Shown piece by piece: positions 17,171 through 25,196 of a stretch of DNA of 46,616 nucleotides. Below the pieces are notes generated by a model. The model was not told the DNA's origin, did not search any database, and saw only the letters and a list, made by a program, of their open reading frames with translations. Every line of letters begins with the position of its first letter. The first letter of the stretch is position 1. The translations under genes and the position numbers were made by a program. Source of the stretch: Candidatus Brocadia sapporoensis (lineage in GTDB: Bacteria > Planctomycetota > Brocadiia > Brocadiales > Brocadiaceae); contig NZ_MJUW02000080.1 in NCBI RefSeq assembly GCF_001753675.2, forward strand, positions 1 to 46,616, given 5' to 3'.

Positions 17171-17648
17171 TCTCTTCAACGTTTAATATCCTGTCAATGT
17201 CAAAGAGAAATCTTACCTTTTTCTTTATCTTTACCATACCTAAAAGCATTGTGCTTTTAATGCCTTCTGCTATATCTGGTGCTGGCTGGAGATCCTCATC
17301 ATGAATATTAAGCACTTCTGATACCGCATCTACAATGACACCTGCAAGTTTGTCCCTTACTTCAACGACAATGATAAATTTTTCTTTTATATCATCCGCA
17401 TCTTGAAATCCTAGCTTTGTTCTCAAATCCATCACAGGTAAAATCTTGCCGCGAAGATTAATGACGCCTTTCATATACTTAGATGATTGCGACACTGGTG
17501 TTATGTCCATAGTTCCTATAATTTCGCTTACCTTTAAAATTTTAATACCATACTCCTTACCACACAAAATAAAGATTAAATATTTTCCTTCATGCTGTAA
17601 TGCAGTTTGGTTTTTAATTTTTTTACCTAGATTTATGGCGTTTTGCAT
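17136..17648 (-). CDS. cheW: CheW-type coupling protein
   Basis: CheW proteins bridge chemoreceptors and the CheA kinase. The 170 residues contain the two-lobed CheW fold: KYLIFILCGKEYGIKILKVS, then EIIGTMDITPV, YMKGVINLRGKILPVMDLRTKLG and VIVDAVSEVLNIHDEDLQPAPD. A ~20-residue N-terminal extension precedes the fold. AAAGGAGTACCC lies just upstream of the ATG. No CheA, CheY or receptor is in the window, so it likely serves a system encoded elsewhere. A cheX-like gene lies 306 nt upstream on the same strand. Confidence 0.9.
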   Translation of the reverse strand: MQNAINLGKKIKNQTALQHEGKYLIFILCGKEYGIKILKVSEIIGTMDITPVSQSSKYMKGVINLRGKILPVMDLRTKLGFQDADDIKEKFIIVVEVRDKLAGVIVDAVSEVLNIHDEDLQPAPDIAEGIKSTMLLGMVKIKKKVRFLFDIDRILNVEEIKMVESAICAR

Positions 17649-17954
17649 AGGGTACTCCTTTTGAGTACGAGCGACTGTATGTCTTGAAAAGGTTATTGTT
17701 TCTCACCTTTCACGTAATTGTTAATTTAACGATATGCTAATAATTTGATATATTCAAGAACAGATACTGGACGCATGAATAAAAGCAATCAATGTTGCAC
17801 TCCGCAATATCAGATTTGTCAGAAAGAATTCTTTTTCAGTTTGTTACAGTCGGCGTATGTTCAAGGGAATGTGCCCGCCAGGATTTTTTCAGACTCGAAT
17901 CAAGATGTCATTTGTTGTACAAGTATTTCCATGGAATACTCTTTAAAATGAAGC
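17649..17954. other. non-coding gap between cheX-like gene and cheW
   Basis: About 300 nt with no convincing gene. Short open frames on the plus strand have no family resemblance and no good ribosome site. Confidence 0.5.
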
Positions 17955-18482
17955 CTATTTGTTTGATTCCTTCAATAACAAACCGATATTAAATTTTTCA
18001 TTATGTGAGGTAAAAGGCATTATGAGCCAGGGATCGCTGCTAAAACATGAAAGTGTCGCATCAGATATTGCTGGATAATCGTTGATTGCCGTAATTGAAA
18101 TACTCCCCCCGGTAATTACAACGGGAACGGAGAGATGCATGTCACCGTAATAAGCGCTAATCTTCATCCTTACCGTGTCTGCAATCATTTTTGCGATCTC
18201 ACCAATAGCATCTTTTACTTCCATGGTTAACTGAGTTACTTCTGTCATGAGTAAGTTTGATGCGATTTTTAACGAGAACTTTTGAGAGCAAAATAAGGCA
18301 ATAACTCCATAATATTTTCCGGTAAAACTTACCATACCAATAATGTCAGTTTTAATATGGTTATCATCAGTCAGAAAGGACGCTGTATGCTGTAAATCCA
18401 GCATCACCATCGTTTCAAACAAGATCTTCGTGGACTCAGCAATATCTAATGCAATATTTTCCATCATACTATCAGGTGCCAT
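17955..18482 (-). CDS. cheX: CheX-like protein with altered active-site motif
   Basis: This 175-residue protein resembles the CheC/CheX/FliY phosphatases that dephosphorylate CheY-P. The central helix reads DAIGEIAKMIADTVRM, followed by MHLSVPVVITGG, as in CheX (D-x3-E-x2-N and a later Pro). The catalytic Glu is kept (E95), but the position that should be Asn is Lys (K98), so phosphatase activity is doubtful. AAAAGGAGC precedes the ATG. Upstream on the same strand is a small HTH protein, downstream cheW. CheX-like domains without the Asn occur in proteins that use the fold for binding only. Confidence 0.75.
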   Translation of the reverse strand: MAPDSMMENIALDIAESTKILFETMVMLDLQHTASFLTDDNHIKTDIIGMVSFTGKYYGVIALFCSQKFSLKIASNLLMTEVTQLTMEVKDAIGEIAKMIADTVRMKISAYYGDMHLSVPVVITGGSISITAINDYPAISDATLSCFSSDPWLIMPFTSHNEKFNIGLLLKESNK

Positions 18483-18661
18483 GGTACTTTAGCTCCTTTT
18501 CAGAATCTGTCCATGTTATAATAGGCATTTTCCAGTCATGCAAGATTAAGTCAACGTTATTGGATATCGCGTTCCAGCGATCTTCCCATCTGTTTCCTGT
18601 TTAAAAGAATGTTTCTGCCAGTAAATCATTTCTTTGAATATTCATTCTTATGTCTTCAGGA

Positions 18662-18889
18662 TCATCGATTGTTTACACGGCTCTCATCCTCAATACCGTT
18701 AAAGGTAAAATATTTACTTTCTGTTTTCTCTCTGATCCACTGATCAATCATGGATTGCTCAAACCTCCACATATTCATTATTTTAAAAGACGGAATCGCT
18801 TCCTCTTTCACTAATTTATATACCGTACGAGGACTTATTTTCAGATATTCCGCTACTTGCTTAATTGTTAGAATATTTCGATTTTTCAT
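18662..18889 (-). CDS. small excisionase-type HTH DNA-binding protein
   Basis: A 75-residue protein with a MerR/excisionase-like winged helix: ILTIKQVAEYLKISPRTVYK, then LVKEEAIPSFKIMNMWRF. The helix-turn-helix spans about residues 8-27 and the wing ends at W42. Such HTH_17 proteins regulate phage excision or local promoters. No integrase or other phage gene is near. It lies 179 nt upstream of the cheX-like gene on the same strand and may regulate it. Only a weak AAATATTT-rich leader precedes the ATG, so translation strength is unclear. Confidence 0.75.
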   Translation of the reverse strand: MKNRNILTIKQVAEYLKISPRTVYKLVKEEAIPSFKIMNMWRFEQSMIDQWIREKTESKYFTFNGIEDESRVNNR

Positions 18890-19685
18890 AAATATTTACC
18901 TCTTTGCATCCGATGTCTTTCTGTTGCAAGTATTACTTTCCATTATCGGAATAACAGAATAATTATTAATGTAAAAAAATTGACTTATCATGAGGCATGT
19001 TTTGGTAAGATTGTTAATTACAACCAATCGAAGCCATGAGAATTTATATCTTTTTGAAGACAGAATTCCTGTCTTTCTTGTTTGATGACTTGATTTCTTC
19101 ATTTTCAGAAAGCTCTTGTGGGAATCAACAAGAAAAGACCATGTGTCTTAATATCCTGGGCCGGAGCAATGACAGCAAACCGTTTTATTGGAAACCGGGT
19201 ATATACTATGAAAGATACACAACAAACCGTGTCTGCTCAGAAGTCTCATCGTGCTGATTTCAGATGGGTTTTAAGAAGATGGGTGACAGGGTATGTTATC
19301 GATGAAGTGTTGAAATATCAGGCGACGTTGTCAAAACCGAAATTTAATGGGAAGTTCAAAAAAAATTTGAAAAAAACCTAAGCCCTGTCCAAAAGGCAAC
19401 TGGCATTTGGACTGCGTGAATTAAAACGGGCTCTTGTAAGGAACGTTGTAACCTGTTATTTTGGTTTTACAGGCAAAAAGAGAATTATTTATAAATGATA
19501 ATATTGCACAGCTTGAAGATGAAGGATTTTCTGATAATAAGAGAGTACCGTGGAACACCCTTAGCTTTGAGCACAGAGAACATGTGGTCCATGTGGAGGC
19601 AGAGCTTATTTCTGTAATTCTTGCTTGTCCATGTTTTAAAATTGTCGTATCTTTTCAAATGGTTTAAACAGCGTTCCAACAAAAC
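18890..19685. other. 796-nt region without a recognised gene
   Basis: Two short plus-strand frames exist (19118-19381, 87 codons, ending in a Lys/Asn-rich tail; and 19461-19667). Neither has a recognisable family, a good ribosome site or a partner. The segment MKDTQQTVSAQKSHRADFRW from an ATG at 19208 could begin a small basic protein. I treat the region as unassigned and possibly decayed. Confidence 0.4.
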
Positions 19686-21383
19686 CTAATTTATGTTGGA
19701 TGGTTTTTTATCTTGAATAATATCTTTAAAAGTAACTTGTATACCCTGTTTAATCTTATTTTGCGTATCTTCGACAAACCTCGCTATTCTCTGGTCGTGA
19801 AGCGTCCTGGGAATGAGCTCAAGACTCTCGCCTGCGTTTCTCATTGCGTGTAAGACTTCCGTTATGAAAATTGAATCCATGTCTCTGCCGGGTACATAAT
19901 AAATGCCTTTTTCTGTCGGAATTTCCAAAATCAGCGATACCTTTAAGAGTCCGGAGATAATATCCTGTATTAATCCGAACGGGACATTGAGAGCATCAGA
20001 CAATCGCTCACTCGACCACTTTTCTCCTTTTCCATCGAAAAACTGAGCGCATATACGTTCCATAATAATGAGTCCTAAAATCTCACGAGATGCATAATTT
20101 ATTTTAAGAAACTGCCCTCCGGGCCTGATGGTATTAATATTTTGAATTACATACGAAATCACTGCACCAAGAAGCACGATAGTCCAGCTTGTTTGCAGCC
20201 AGACAAGAAAAAAAGGAATGGCTGCAAAAGCTCCGTAAATAACATTATACCGGGAAAGACCAATCTGACCTTTCAAAAAGAAGGCCTGGAGAATGTAAAA
20301 AACTGTTCCACCTGCAATCCCTCCAATTATGCCAGGAGCGATCTTGACCCTTGTGTTGGGAAGAAACATGTACATAGAGATAAATGCTATCCACAATACA
20401 ATAATCGGCAAACCCCATCCCAGCAAATTTAAATAAAGTTTTCCAATCCATACTTTATGTAAAAAAGCAACTAATCTTTCATCGGTTAGGACCGCTGTGA
20501 CAGTTGTTGAGGCAAGGAGAAGGATGGGAAGAATAATTAACATACTGGTATAGTCGGTGAACTTCCTGAAAATTGACCGACATTTCTTGATCTTCCAGAC
20601 ATCATTGAAGGACATTTCTATTTGACCCAGCGTCCTGATTACAACAGAAAGAAGCACTAAAAGTCCAATCGTTCCTAAGTATCCAAAGCTTGTTCTGTCT
20701 ACAAAATACATGATGTATTCTTTGAATTGTAATGCGCTCGAGCCGATATTTTGAGGAATGGAAAATTTTACATTCTCAAAGCGTTCTTTCAGACCCTTGC
20801 CTGCATCTTTACGATTCAAATCAATCGAGTTAACAATGACAGAAAGTTCTATTTTATAGTCTTCCAGGGCGTCTTTTATTTTTATATACTCTGAATATTG
20901 ATCGGGTTCCTGTTTCTGAGCATTAGGTCTGTATGCTTCTGAAATATCCGAGGAGGTTGTTTTGTCAAAATTTTCAATTATATTCAGGAGTTCTTCCCGG
21001 ATGGAAGATTTCGAAAAGTTCAGAGAATCAATTTGTTTAAAAAGATGTTGTTTAAGATAGGTGAAAAGAGAAGCTTCTTTGCCGCCGGGAAGGCTTGTAA
21101 TGTATGTGTCTATCTTGTTGTTAAGTGCCTTTTCCGCGCCAAGGCCTTTTGAAACAGAAAGTATAAAAGCCAAGAGGGGAACGAGCGATATCAAAGAGAT
21201 AAAAGTCAGGGCCGAGGCCTTTAGTGGACACCGGCCACCAATAAATTCGGTTGTAACAAGGTAACAGAACCGCAGGAACTTGAAAATGAGATTTTTAAAT
21301 GTAAGAGGTCTTAAATCTACAGCCCAGAGGTCTGTCTCAATGAATACTTTTGATTTATTATAAAAAGAAAAGAGATTTTTCAT
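19686..21383 (-). CDS. YihY/BrkB-family membrane protein with large insert and C-terminal domain
   Basis: This inner-membrane protein of the YihY/BrkB (UPF0761) family has 565 residues, clearly longer than the usual ~290-430. TM1 is in the LKASALTFISLISLVPLLAF segment, the family signature. Residues about 92-215 form a hydrophilic insert with helical, charged sequence (e.g. IKIKDALEDYKIELSVIV). The remaining five spans follow, including YMFLPNTRVKIAPGIIGGIA and VIYGAFAAIPFFLVWLQTSW. The last ~130 residues resemble a winged-helix domain (LSDALNVPFGLIQDIISGLL). The function of the family is unresolved; these were once called ribonuclease BN in error. The gene appears monocistronic. Confidence 0.85.
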   Translation of the reverse strand: MKNLFSFYNKSKVFIETDLWAVDLRPLTFKNLIFKFLRFCYLVTTEFIGGRCPLKASALTFISLISLVPLLAFILSVSKGLGAEKALNNKIDTYITSLPGGKEASLFTYLKQHLFKQIDSLNFSKSSIREELLNIIENFDKTTSSDISEAYRPNAQKQEPDQYSEYIKIKDALEDYKIELSVIVNSIDLNRKDAGKGLKERFENVKFSIPQNIGSSALQFKEYIMYFVDRTSFGYLGTIGLLVLLSVVIRTLGQIEMSFNDVWKIKKCRSIFRKFTDYTSMLIILPILLLASTTVTAVLTDERLVAFLHKVWIGKLYLNLLGWGLPIIVLWIAFISMYMFLPNTRVKIAPGIIGGIAGGTVFYILQAFFLKGQIGLSRYNVIYGAFAAIPFFLVWLQTSWTIVLLGAVISYVIQNINTIRPGGQFLKINYASREILGLIIMERICAQFFDGKGEKWSSERLSDALNVPFGLIQDIISGLLKVSLILEIPTEKGIYYVPGRDMDSIFITEVLHAMRNAGESLELIPRTLHDQRIARFVEDTQNKIKQGIQVTFKDIIQDKKPSNIN

Positions 21384-22247
21384 TATTCAGCCTGTTTTTT
21401 CATACAATCCAGTTATGCCACGTTTGAAACAGGGTTCTTATCCCAATTAGCCAAAAGAGAAAAAATGGGGGATAGGTGTTGACATCACTTTATTAAACAA
21501 ATTTCTGAGACACTTGTCCTCTTGCTTTAAGAGGAAACAAATGACCATGTTTACCTTTGCTAGTTACACCCTCTTCAAAGAGTACCTGAGAAATTCATGG
21601 GATGCTATAGCGAATGCCTCCACAAAGATGATCAGAAGTTCCAATGCTTCTTTTCTGGCGCAACCTGGGACTTTTATGCCTTGAAACGTGATAGGCCGGA
21701 AATCTTTCAAAAGAACTATCGCCTTCACCAGGTTGCCATTGATGACGCCGGTTGTCCAAAACCCTTTGCAAGGAAAACCGATCTGCTGTCACCATCGGTA
21801 CCTGGTATGCTGCAATTTATTTTCTCGAACACATTTACTCACGGAAGAAATTATTCTTTTCTGAAAAAAAGTCCAGCAGAAATACCTTCATACATCATCT
21901 GAAAAAAAGAAGAAAATGCTGTGTAAGATCCGATGTTCTGAGGTATAGTCGAAGAATCGATACCCTTATTAAGGGTCATTCTGGCACAAAACCAAATGAA
22001 TTAAATTCAAGCAGTCGATCAGTTCCCAGTTTGAGTTTGTCTCAACAGGCACTCTTTCAAAGAACGGTAATTTTGCTTGTTAACCACGAATCGGATCGGT
22101 ATCATACGGGAGCGTATCGTGCGTCGGGCACAGGTGCTGTCAATTCATATACCATGTCCTAAGAAGCGAGATATTACCTCTTGTATCCGGGCACATACAA
22201 CCTAAGAATACGTCATACAGAAAGGGGTATTAGCGTGATATTGGCTT
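21384..22247. other. 864-nt region without an intact gene
   Basis: No complete gene is visible. The interval contains a 74-codon open frame on the minus strand (21564-21788) described separately. Plus-strand frames at 21597-21902 and 21752-22162 look like its antisense or noise. No repeat or RNA gene was recognised. Confidence 0.45.
21564..21788 (-). pseudogene. possible decayed coding fragment, family unknown
   Basis: Between two stops the minus strand reads 74 codons without a start at the beginning. It contains TTGVINGNLVKAIVLLKDFR, then PITFQGIKVPGCARKEALEL and IIFVEAFAIASHEF. The composition is protein-like (alternating hydrophobic helix pattern) and more coherent than the other five frames. 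I do not recognise the family. It could be the relic of a gene interrupted on both sides, or chance. Confidence 0.22.
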
Positions 22248-23024
22248 TTATGGCATCTGCACGCGATCCCACCCGCTTTTTGGTTCCTTCATGATTTGTT
22301 GGGCCAATGATGACGTCCTGGGTCCGAGGTTCTTCTCATATACAGATCCGCTACCGGAAAGGATGAAAGTCATCACTCCGGATATCCTGTATTCCGAAGG
22401 ATAGGCTACCAGCATGATGCCACCGGCTTTTTTAGGGACGACTCTGAAATAATAGCCGACAAAAAGATTTTTCTCCGGTGACGTATTTTGACTGTTGCCT
22501 TCACCAGTCAGGCGTTGGGCATAGTTGCCGATTGCATTACTGCTGGTGACTTTCTTTCCACATCGCGCAGCTGCCACTTCCTGACAGACCTGGATGGCGG
22601 AGATTTCATCTTCGCCGATGTGCCTGGCCAGAATTTCCGCAGCGCCGGCGTCGGAGTCGAAATACCAGTTGCCCTGATTTTCAACCAGCGGAACCGGAAA
22701 CGGCCAATTTTCTGCACCAATATAAAGAACTATCGAGCCATTGTGTTCTCGAACCAGACGATGCATTTCAAGGTACTTACAAGCGAATTGCTCGCGTTCT
22801 GCCTTATCGCGGACCGCGTTACCCGAGGAAATAAATTCCTGGCTCGTTCCAAGGATAGCGTGCAGAGATGGAGTGTCATTGATGCTGACAGCCTCATAGA
22901 GAGCCTGAGCGGCTTGATCGGCAGACGCAAACGTTTTCGGTTGCATCCGCTGAGCGAAGGTCAATGGAACACTGATTAGAACAAGAATCACAACCGTAGT
23001 AACAATGAAAATGCTTATGCGCAT
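22248..23024 (-). CDS. exported DUF2950 protein
   Basis: A 258-residue secreted protein with a signal peptide (residues 1-24, cleavage after TFA) followed by a DUF2950 domain. Landmarks are FASADQAAQALYEAVSINDT, the VENQGNWYFDSDAGAAEILA segment, NVxGNYAQRLT-like NAIGNYAQRLTGEG, and the end with VAYPSEYRISGVMTFI. The ATG follows AAAGGGAGTCC. It is 24 nt downstream of the DUF3300 gene; these two domain families are often neighbours in Gram-negative bacteria. Its biochemical role is unknown. The GC content of this pair looks higher than that of the genes around. Confidence 0.88.
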   Translation of the reverse strand: MRISIFIVTTVVILVLISVPLTFAQRMQPKTFASADQAAQALYEAVSINDTPSLHAILGTSQEFISSGNAVRDKAEREQFACKYLEMHRLVREHNGSIVLYIGAENWPFPVPLVENQGNWYFDSDAGAAEILARHIGEDEISAIQVCQEVAAARCGKKVTSSNAIGNYAQRLTGEGNSQNTSPEKNLFVGYYFRVVPKKAGGIMLVAYPSEYRISGVMTFILSGSGSVYEKNLGPRTSSLAQQIMKEPKSGWDRVQMP

Positions 23025-23048
23025 GATTGGACTCCCTTTGAGAAAGGT

Positions 23049-24131
23049 TTACCGCCGTCCGCCATGGAAACCACCGCCATGATAGCCTCCCTGACTTGAA
23101 AAACCACGAAATGAATAGTTACGAGTAACGCCGCCGTGATTATAGCCACTAAATACACCTGAGGGATTGCGGTAATTATTCACGCGATTTGCGTTTGCAC
23201 GGTCATAATCATTAAATGTGCTTTCAGAACTGCGATAATTATTTGTGCGATTCGCGTACGCACGATTATTGCTGCCAAGGGTGCCTGCAGGATTGTGATA
23301 ATTGTTCACGCGGTTTGTGTATGCACGATTAGTATAGTAATTGCGGTTGACAAACGTCCTGCTGTTAGAAACATAGACGGAACGATTATAAATTATTGTA
23401 TGGTTGTGCCAGTTTGGAGCCCAACAATGATATCCCCAGCTATATTCGGTGAAAAAGCCGATTCCGAATCCAAAACCAAATGCCACTCCCGGAGATGTCC
23501 AATACAAACCAGGATACCAGTACCAACCTGGCCATGCGATAACCGGAACACCATATACAAGCCATGGATCATATTGCGGAACGTAGATGACCTGGGGGTT
23601 CGCCGTGGCGATTACAATCGATTGCCCCTGTTGACTTACTGTCTGCTGTTTGTTACTTGCCAGCGTTCCGGCTGTCTGTGCACGCTGACGCATTACCTGA
23701 ACGGCATTCATGAGATCCTGTTGATGGTTAATATAGGCATCGCCGAGAGATGATGTCCAGGAAAGATTCTTATCCATGTTCGCAAGCACCGATGGGAACT
23801 CTGTCAATGCCTTGACACTCGGATCCCATGGTTGCTGATCAACCGCTTGAGCCAAATGCTCCCCTTTGAGATCACGATGTTCCTGCAACCAGCGATCAGC
23901 TTGAACCACCTGTTCAGGGTAAGTAGCAGCCGCGAGTATTTGAGCTACCAACGCATCCGTGTACAAAGCGATTGGCGCTACTAATTGCTGCAGTTGTTCC
24001 GGAGAAGGTTGTGCCGACGAAGCTGCGATGGTGTTGGTTTGAAGCTCTGCCAAGGCCGGTTGCAAGCCATACATTATAAAAACGAGGTAACATGATAGAA
24101 GGACAGAAACAGTTTGCTTCAACCGATTCAT
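23049..24131 (-). CDS. exported DUF3300 protein with tandem repeats
   Basis: A 360-residue secreted protein. Signal peptide about 1-30 ends at LQPALA. The DUF3300 domain follows: LQQLVAPIALYTDALVAQIL, AATYPEQVVQADRWLQEH, WDPSVKALTEFPSVLANM and NPQVIYVPQYDPWLVYG, then a Trp/Tyr/Pro-rich stretch. The tail carries three 21-residue repeats (RAYANRVNNYRNPSG type) and ends in Gly/His. The ATG at 24131 has AAGGGAG 7 nt upstream; an upstream GTG/ATG-type start at 24179 would spoil the signal peptide. It is first of a two-gene operon with DUF2950. The function is unknown; the context suggests envelope maintenance. Confidence 0.88.
   Translation of the reverse strand: MNRLKQTVSVLLSCYLVFIMYGLQPALAELQTNTIAASSAQPSPEQLQQLVAPIALYTDALVAQILAAATYPEQVVQADRWLQEHRDLKGEHLAQAVDQQPWDPSVKALTEFPSVLANMDKNLSWTSSLGDAYINHQQDLMNAVQVMRQRAQTAGTLASNKQQTVSQQGQSIVIATANPQVIYVPQYDPWLVYGVPVIAWPGWYWYPGLYWTSPGVAFGFGFGIGFFTEYSWGYHCWAPNWHNHTIIYNRSVYVSNSRTFVNRNYYTNRAYTNRVNNYHNPAGTLGSNNRAYANRTNNYRSSESTFNDYDRANANRVNNYRNPSGVFSGYNHGGVTRNYSFRGFSSQGGYHGGGFHGGRR
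23139..23327 (-). repeat. three 63-bp in-frame tandem repeats in the DUF3300 gene
   Basis: Three consecutive 21-residue units begin RAYTNRVNNY, RAYANRTNNY and RANANRVNNY. The N-R-x-N-N-Y core is constant and the second half varies, so the DNA copies have diverged. Such low-complexity repeats can change copy number. Confidence 0.85.
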
Positions 24132-24344
24132 AACAATTCTCCCTTTAAACAAGAGTGATGGCTGGCTTGAAAGTATCACGATGAAATGATAAGAAATAGC
24201 TTTTTCGTGTATATGAATGATAAATCACGAAGGAAGGAGATGTCAAGTTTTTTAAGAACCCTTACTTTCTTTTGTGTAACCCTGTGAGGTCGGTATTTTA
24301 AAAATTTAAAAAACCATAAATGCCTTGTTCGTCTCATAAGATAA

Positions 24345-24441
24345 TGGCGGGAGTGTGTGGGAATCGAACCCACCTATCCTACTAAAAGTGGGACAGACCG
24401 GATTTGAAGTCCGTCGCCGACACCAGCCGACATGCACTCCC
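24345..24441 (-). tRNA. selC: tRNA-Sec (TCA), selenocysteine tRNA
   Basis: The minus strand folds as a bacterial selenocysteine tRNA of 97 nt with encoded CCA. The acceptor GGGAGTG pairs with CACTCCC (the eighth pair of the long acceptor is C/A). The T-arm is GTGGG-TTCGATT-CCCAC. The anticodon region GGACTTCAAATCC is identical to that of E. coli selC, giving anticodon TCA (24405-24407). The extra arm is long: CTGTCC pairs with GGATAG, extended by ACT/AGT around a short T loop. It lies 52 nt beyond the DUF502 gene. No selA, selB or selD is in the window. Confidence 0.93.
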
Positions 24442-24493
24442 CACCAAGATTTATATTCAATGTGATAAGTAACGGTGATTGAAAGAACAATTC

Positions 24494-25183
24494 TCAAATG
24501 GAAGTTTGAATATCTGCTGTATTAAACGATGTGATAATGTCTTTGGGTGCCAGCACACCGCCTGAAAAAAGGGCTTTAAAGGCCTCTTCTACCGTAAGGT
24601 TGGTATCAACAACTGCCTCTTCATTCGTAAATATTAAAAATCCTGTTGTTGGGTTTGGTGTGGTTGGTATAAACACACTGATAAGTTTTTTTTCGTTGTT
24701 ATACTGCGTAGCACCGGTAACAAAACCGATGGATTTTGTGCCTTCTCTTGGAAAATCTATAATAACGACTCTCTTAAATGCTTGCCTGCCGGGTAAGGTA
24801 ACTGCATGGATGATTTGTTTTACGGATGAATAGATGTTTTTAATAACAGGGGTCTTTGTTAAAAGGTTTTCAAAATAATCAATAATAGCCTTGCCTACAA
24901 AATTCGCCGCAAAGATACCAATAAAATATAATGCGACAAAGGTGAGAATGAGTCCAAAAAAAGTAATAATGAATTCATCAAGTGTGGTTCTTGGCGGTGC
25001 TACACCATGAAACTGTAACATTCTTTTAATGATAGGGGCAAGCGTGCCTCCAACAAAACTAAAGAGAAATTTTACAACGAAAAATGTTACATACACTGGC
25101 AGGATTAATAATAAGCCGGTCAGCATTCGTTTTCTAACGTCTTTTTTAAATTGTATGAATACGCCGTTTTTTTCTTTTTTCAT
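24494..25183 (-). CDS. DUF502 membrane protein
   Basis: A 229-residue inner-membrane protein of the DUF502 family. Two membrane segments lie at about 19-42 (RMLTGLLLILPVYVTFFVVK) and 68-92 (FGLILTFVALYFIGIFAANF). The family patterns TKTPVIKNIYSSVKQIIHAV and VFIPTTPNPTTGFLIFTNEE follow. It starts 13 nt after the IspH-UbiA gene on the same strand and is presumably co-transcribed with it. The function of DUF502 proteins is unknown; they are common in bacteria and plants. Confidence 0.88.
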   Translation of the reverse strand: MKKEKNGVFIQFKKDVRKRMLTGLLLILPVYVTFFVVKFLFSFVGGTLAPIIKRMLQFHGVAPPRTTLDEFIITFFGLILTFVALYFIGIFAANFVGKAIIDYFENLLTKTPVIKNIYSSVKQIIHAVTLPGRQAFKRVVIIDFPREGTKSIGFVTGATQYNNEKKLISVFIPTTPNPTTGFLIFTNEEAVVDTNLTVEEAFKALFSGGVLAPKDIITSFNTADIQTSI

Positions 25184-25196
25184 AAGTTATCAATTT

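Noticed and set aside
17745-17951. 68-codon plus-strand frame between cheW and the cheX-like gene
   Set aside because: No ribosome site, no recognisable motif, and odd Cys/Gln-rich composition.
19118-19381. 87-codon frame upstream of the YihY gene
   Set aside because: No family resemblance or ribosome site; kept only as a remark in the region description.
21752-22162. 136-codon plus-strand frame in the 21384-22247 gap
   Set aside because: Sequence looks random (Ser/Arg/Lys-rich, no motif) and partly antisense to the better minus-strand fragment.
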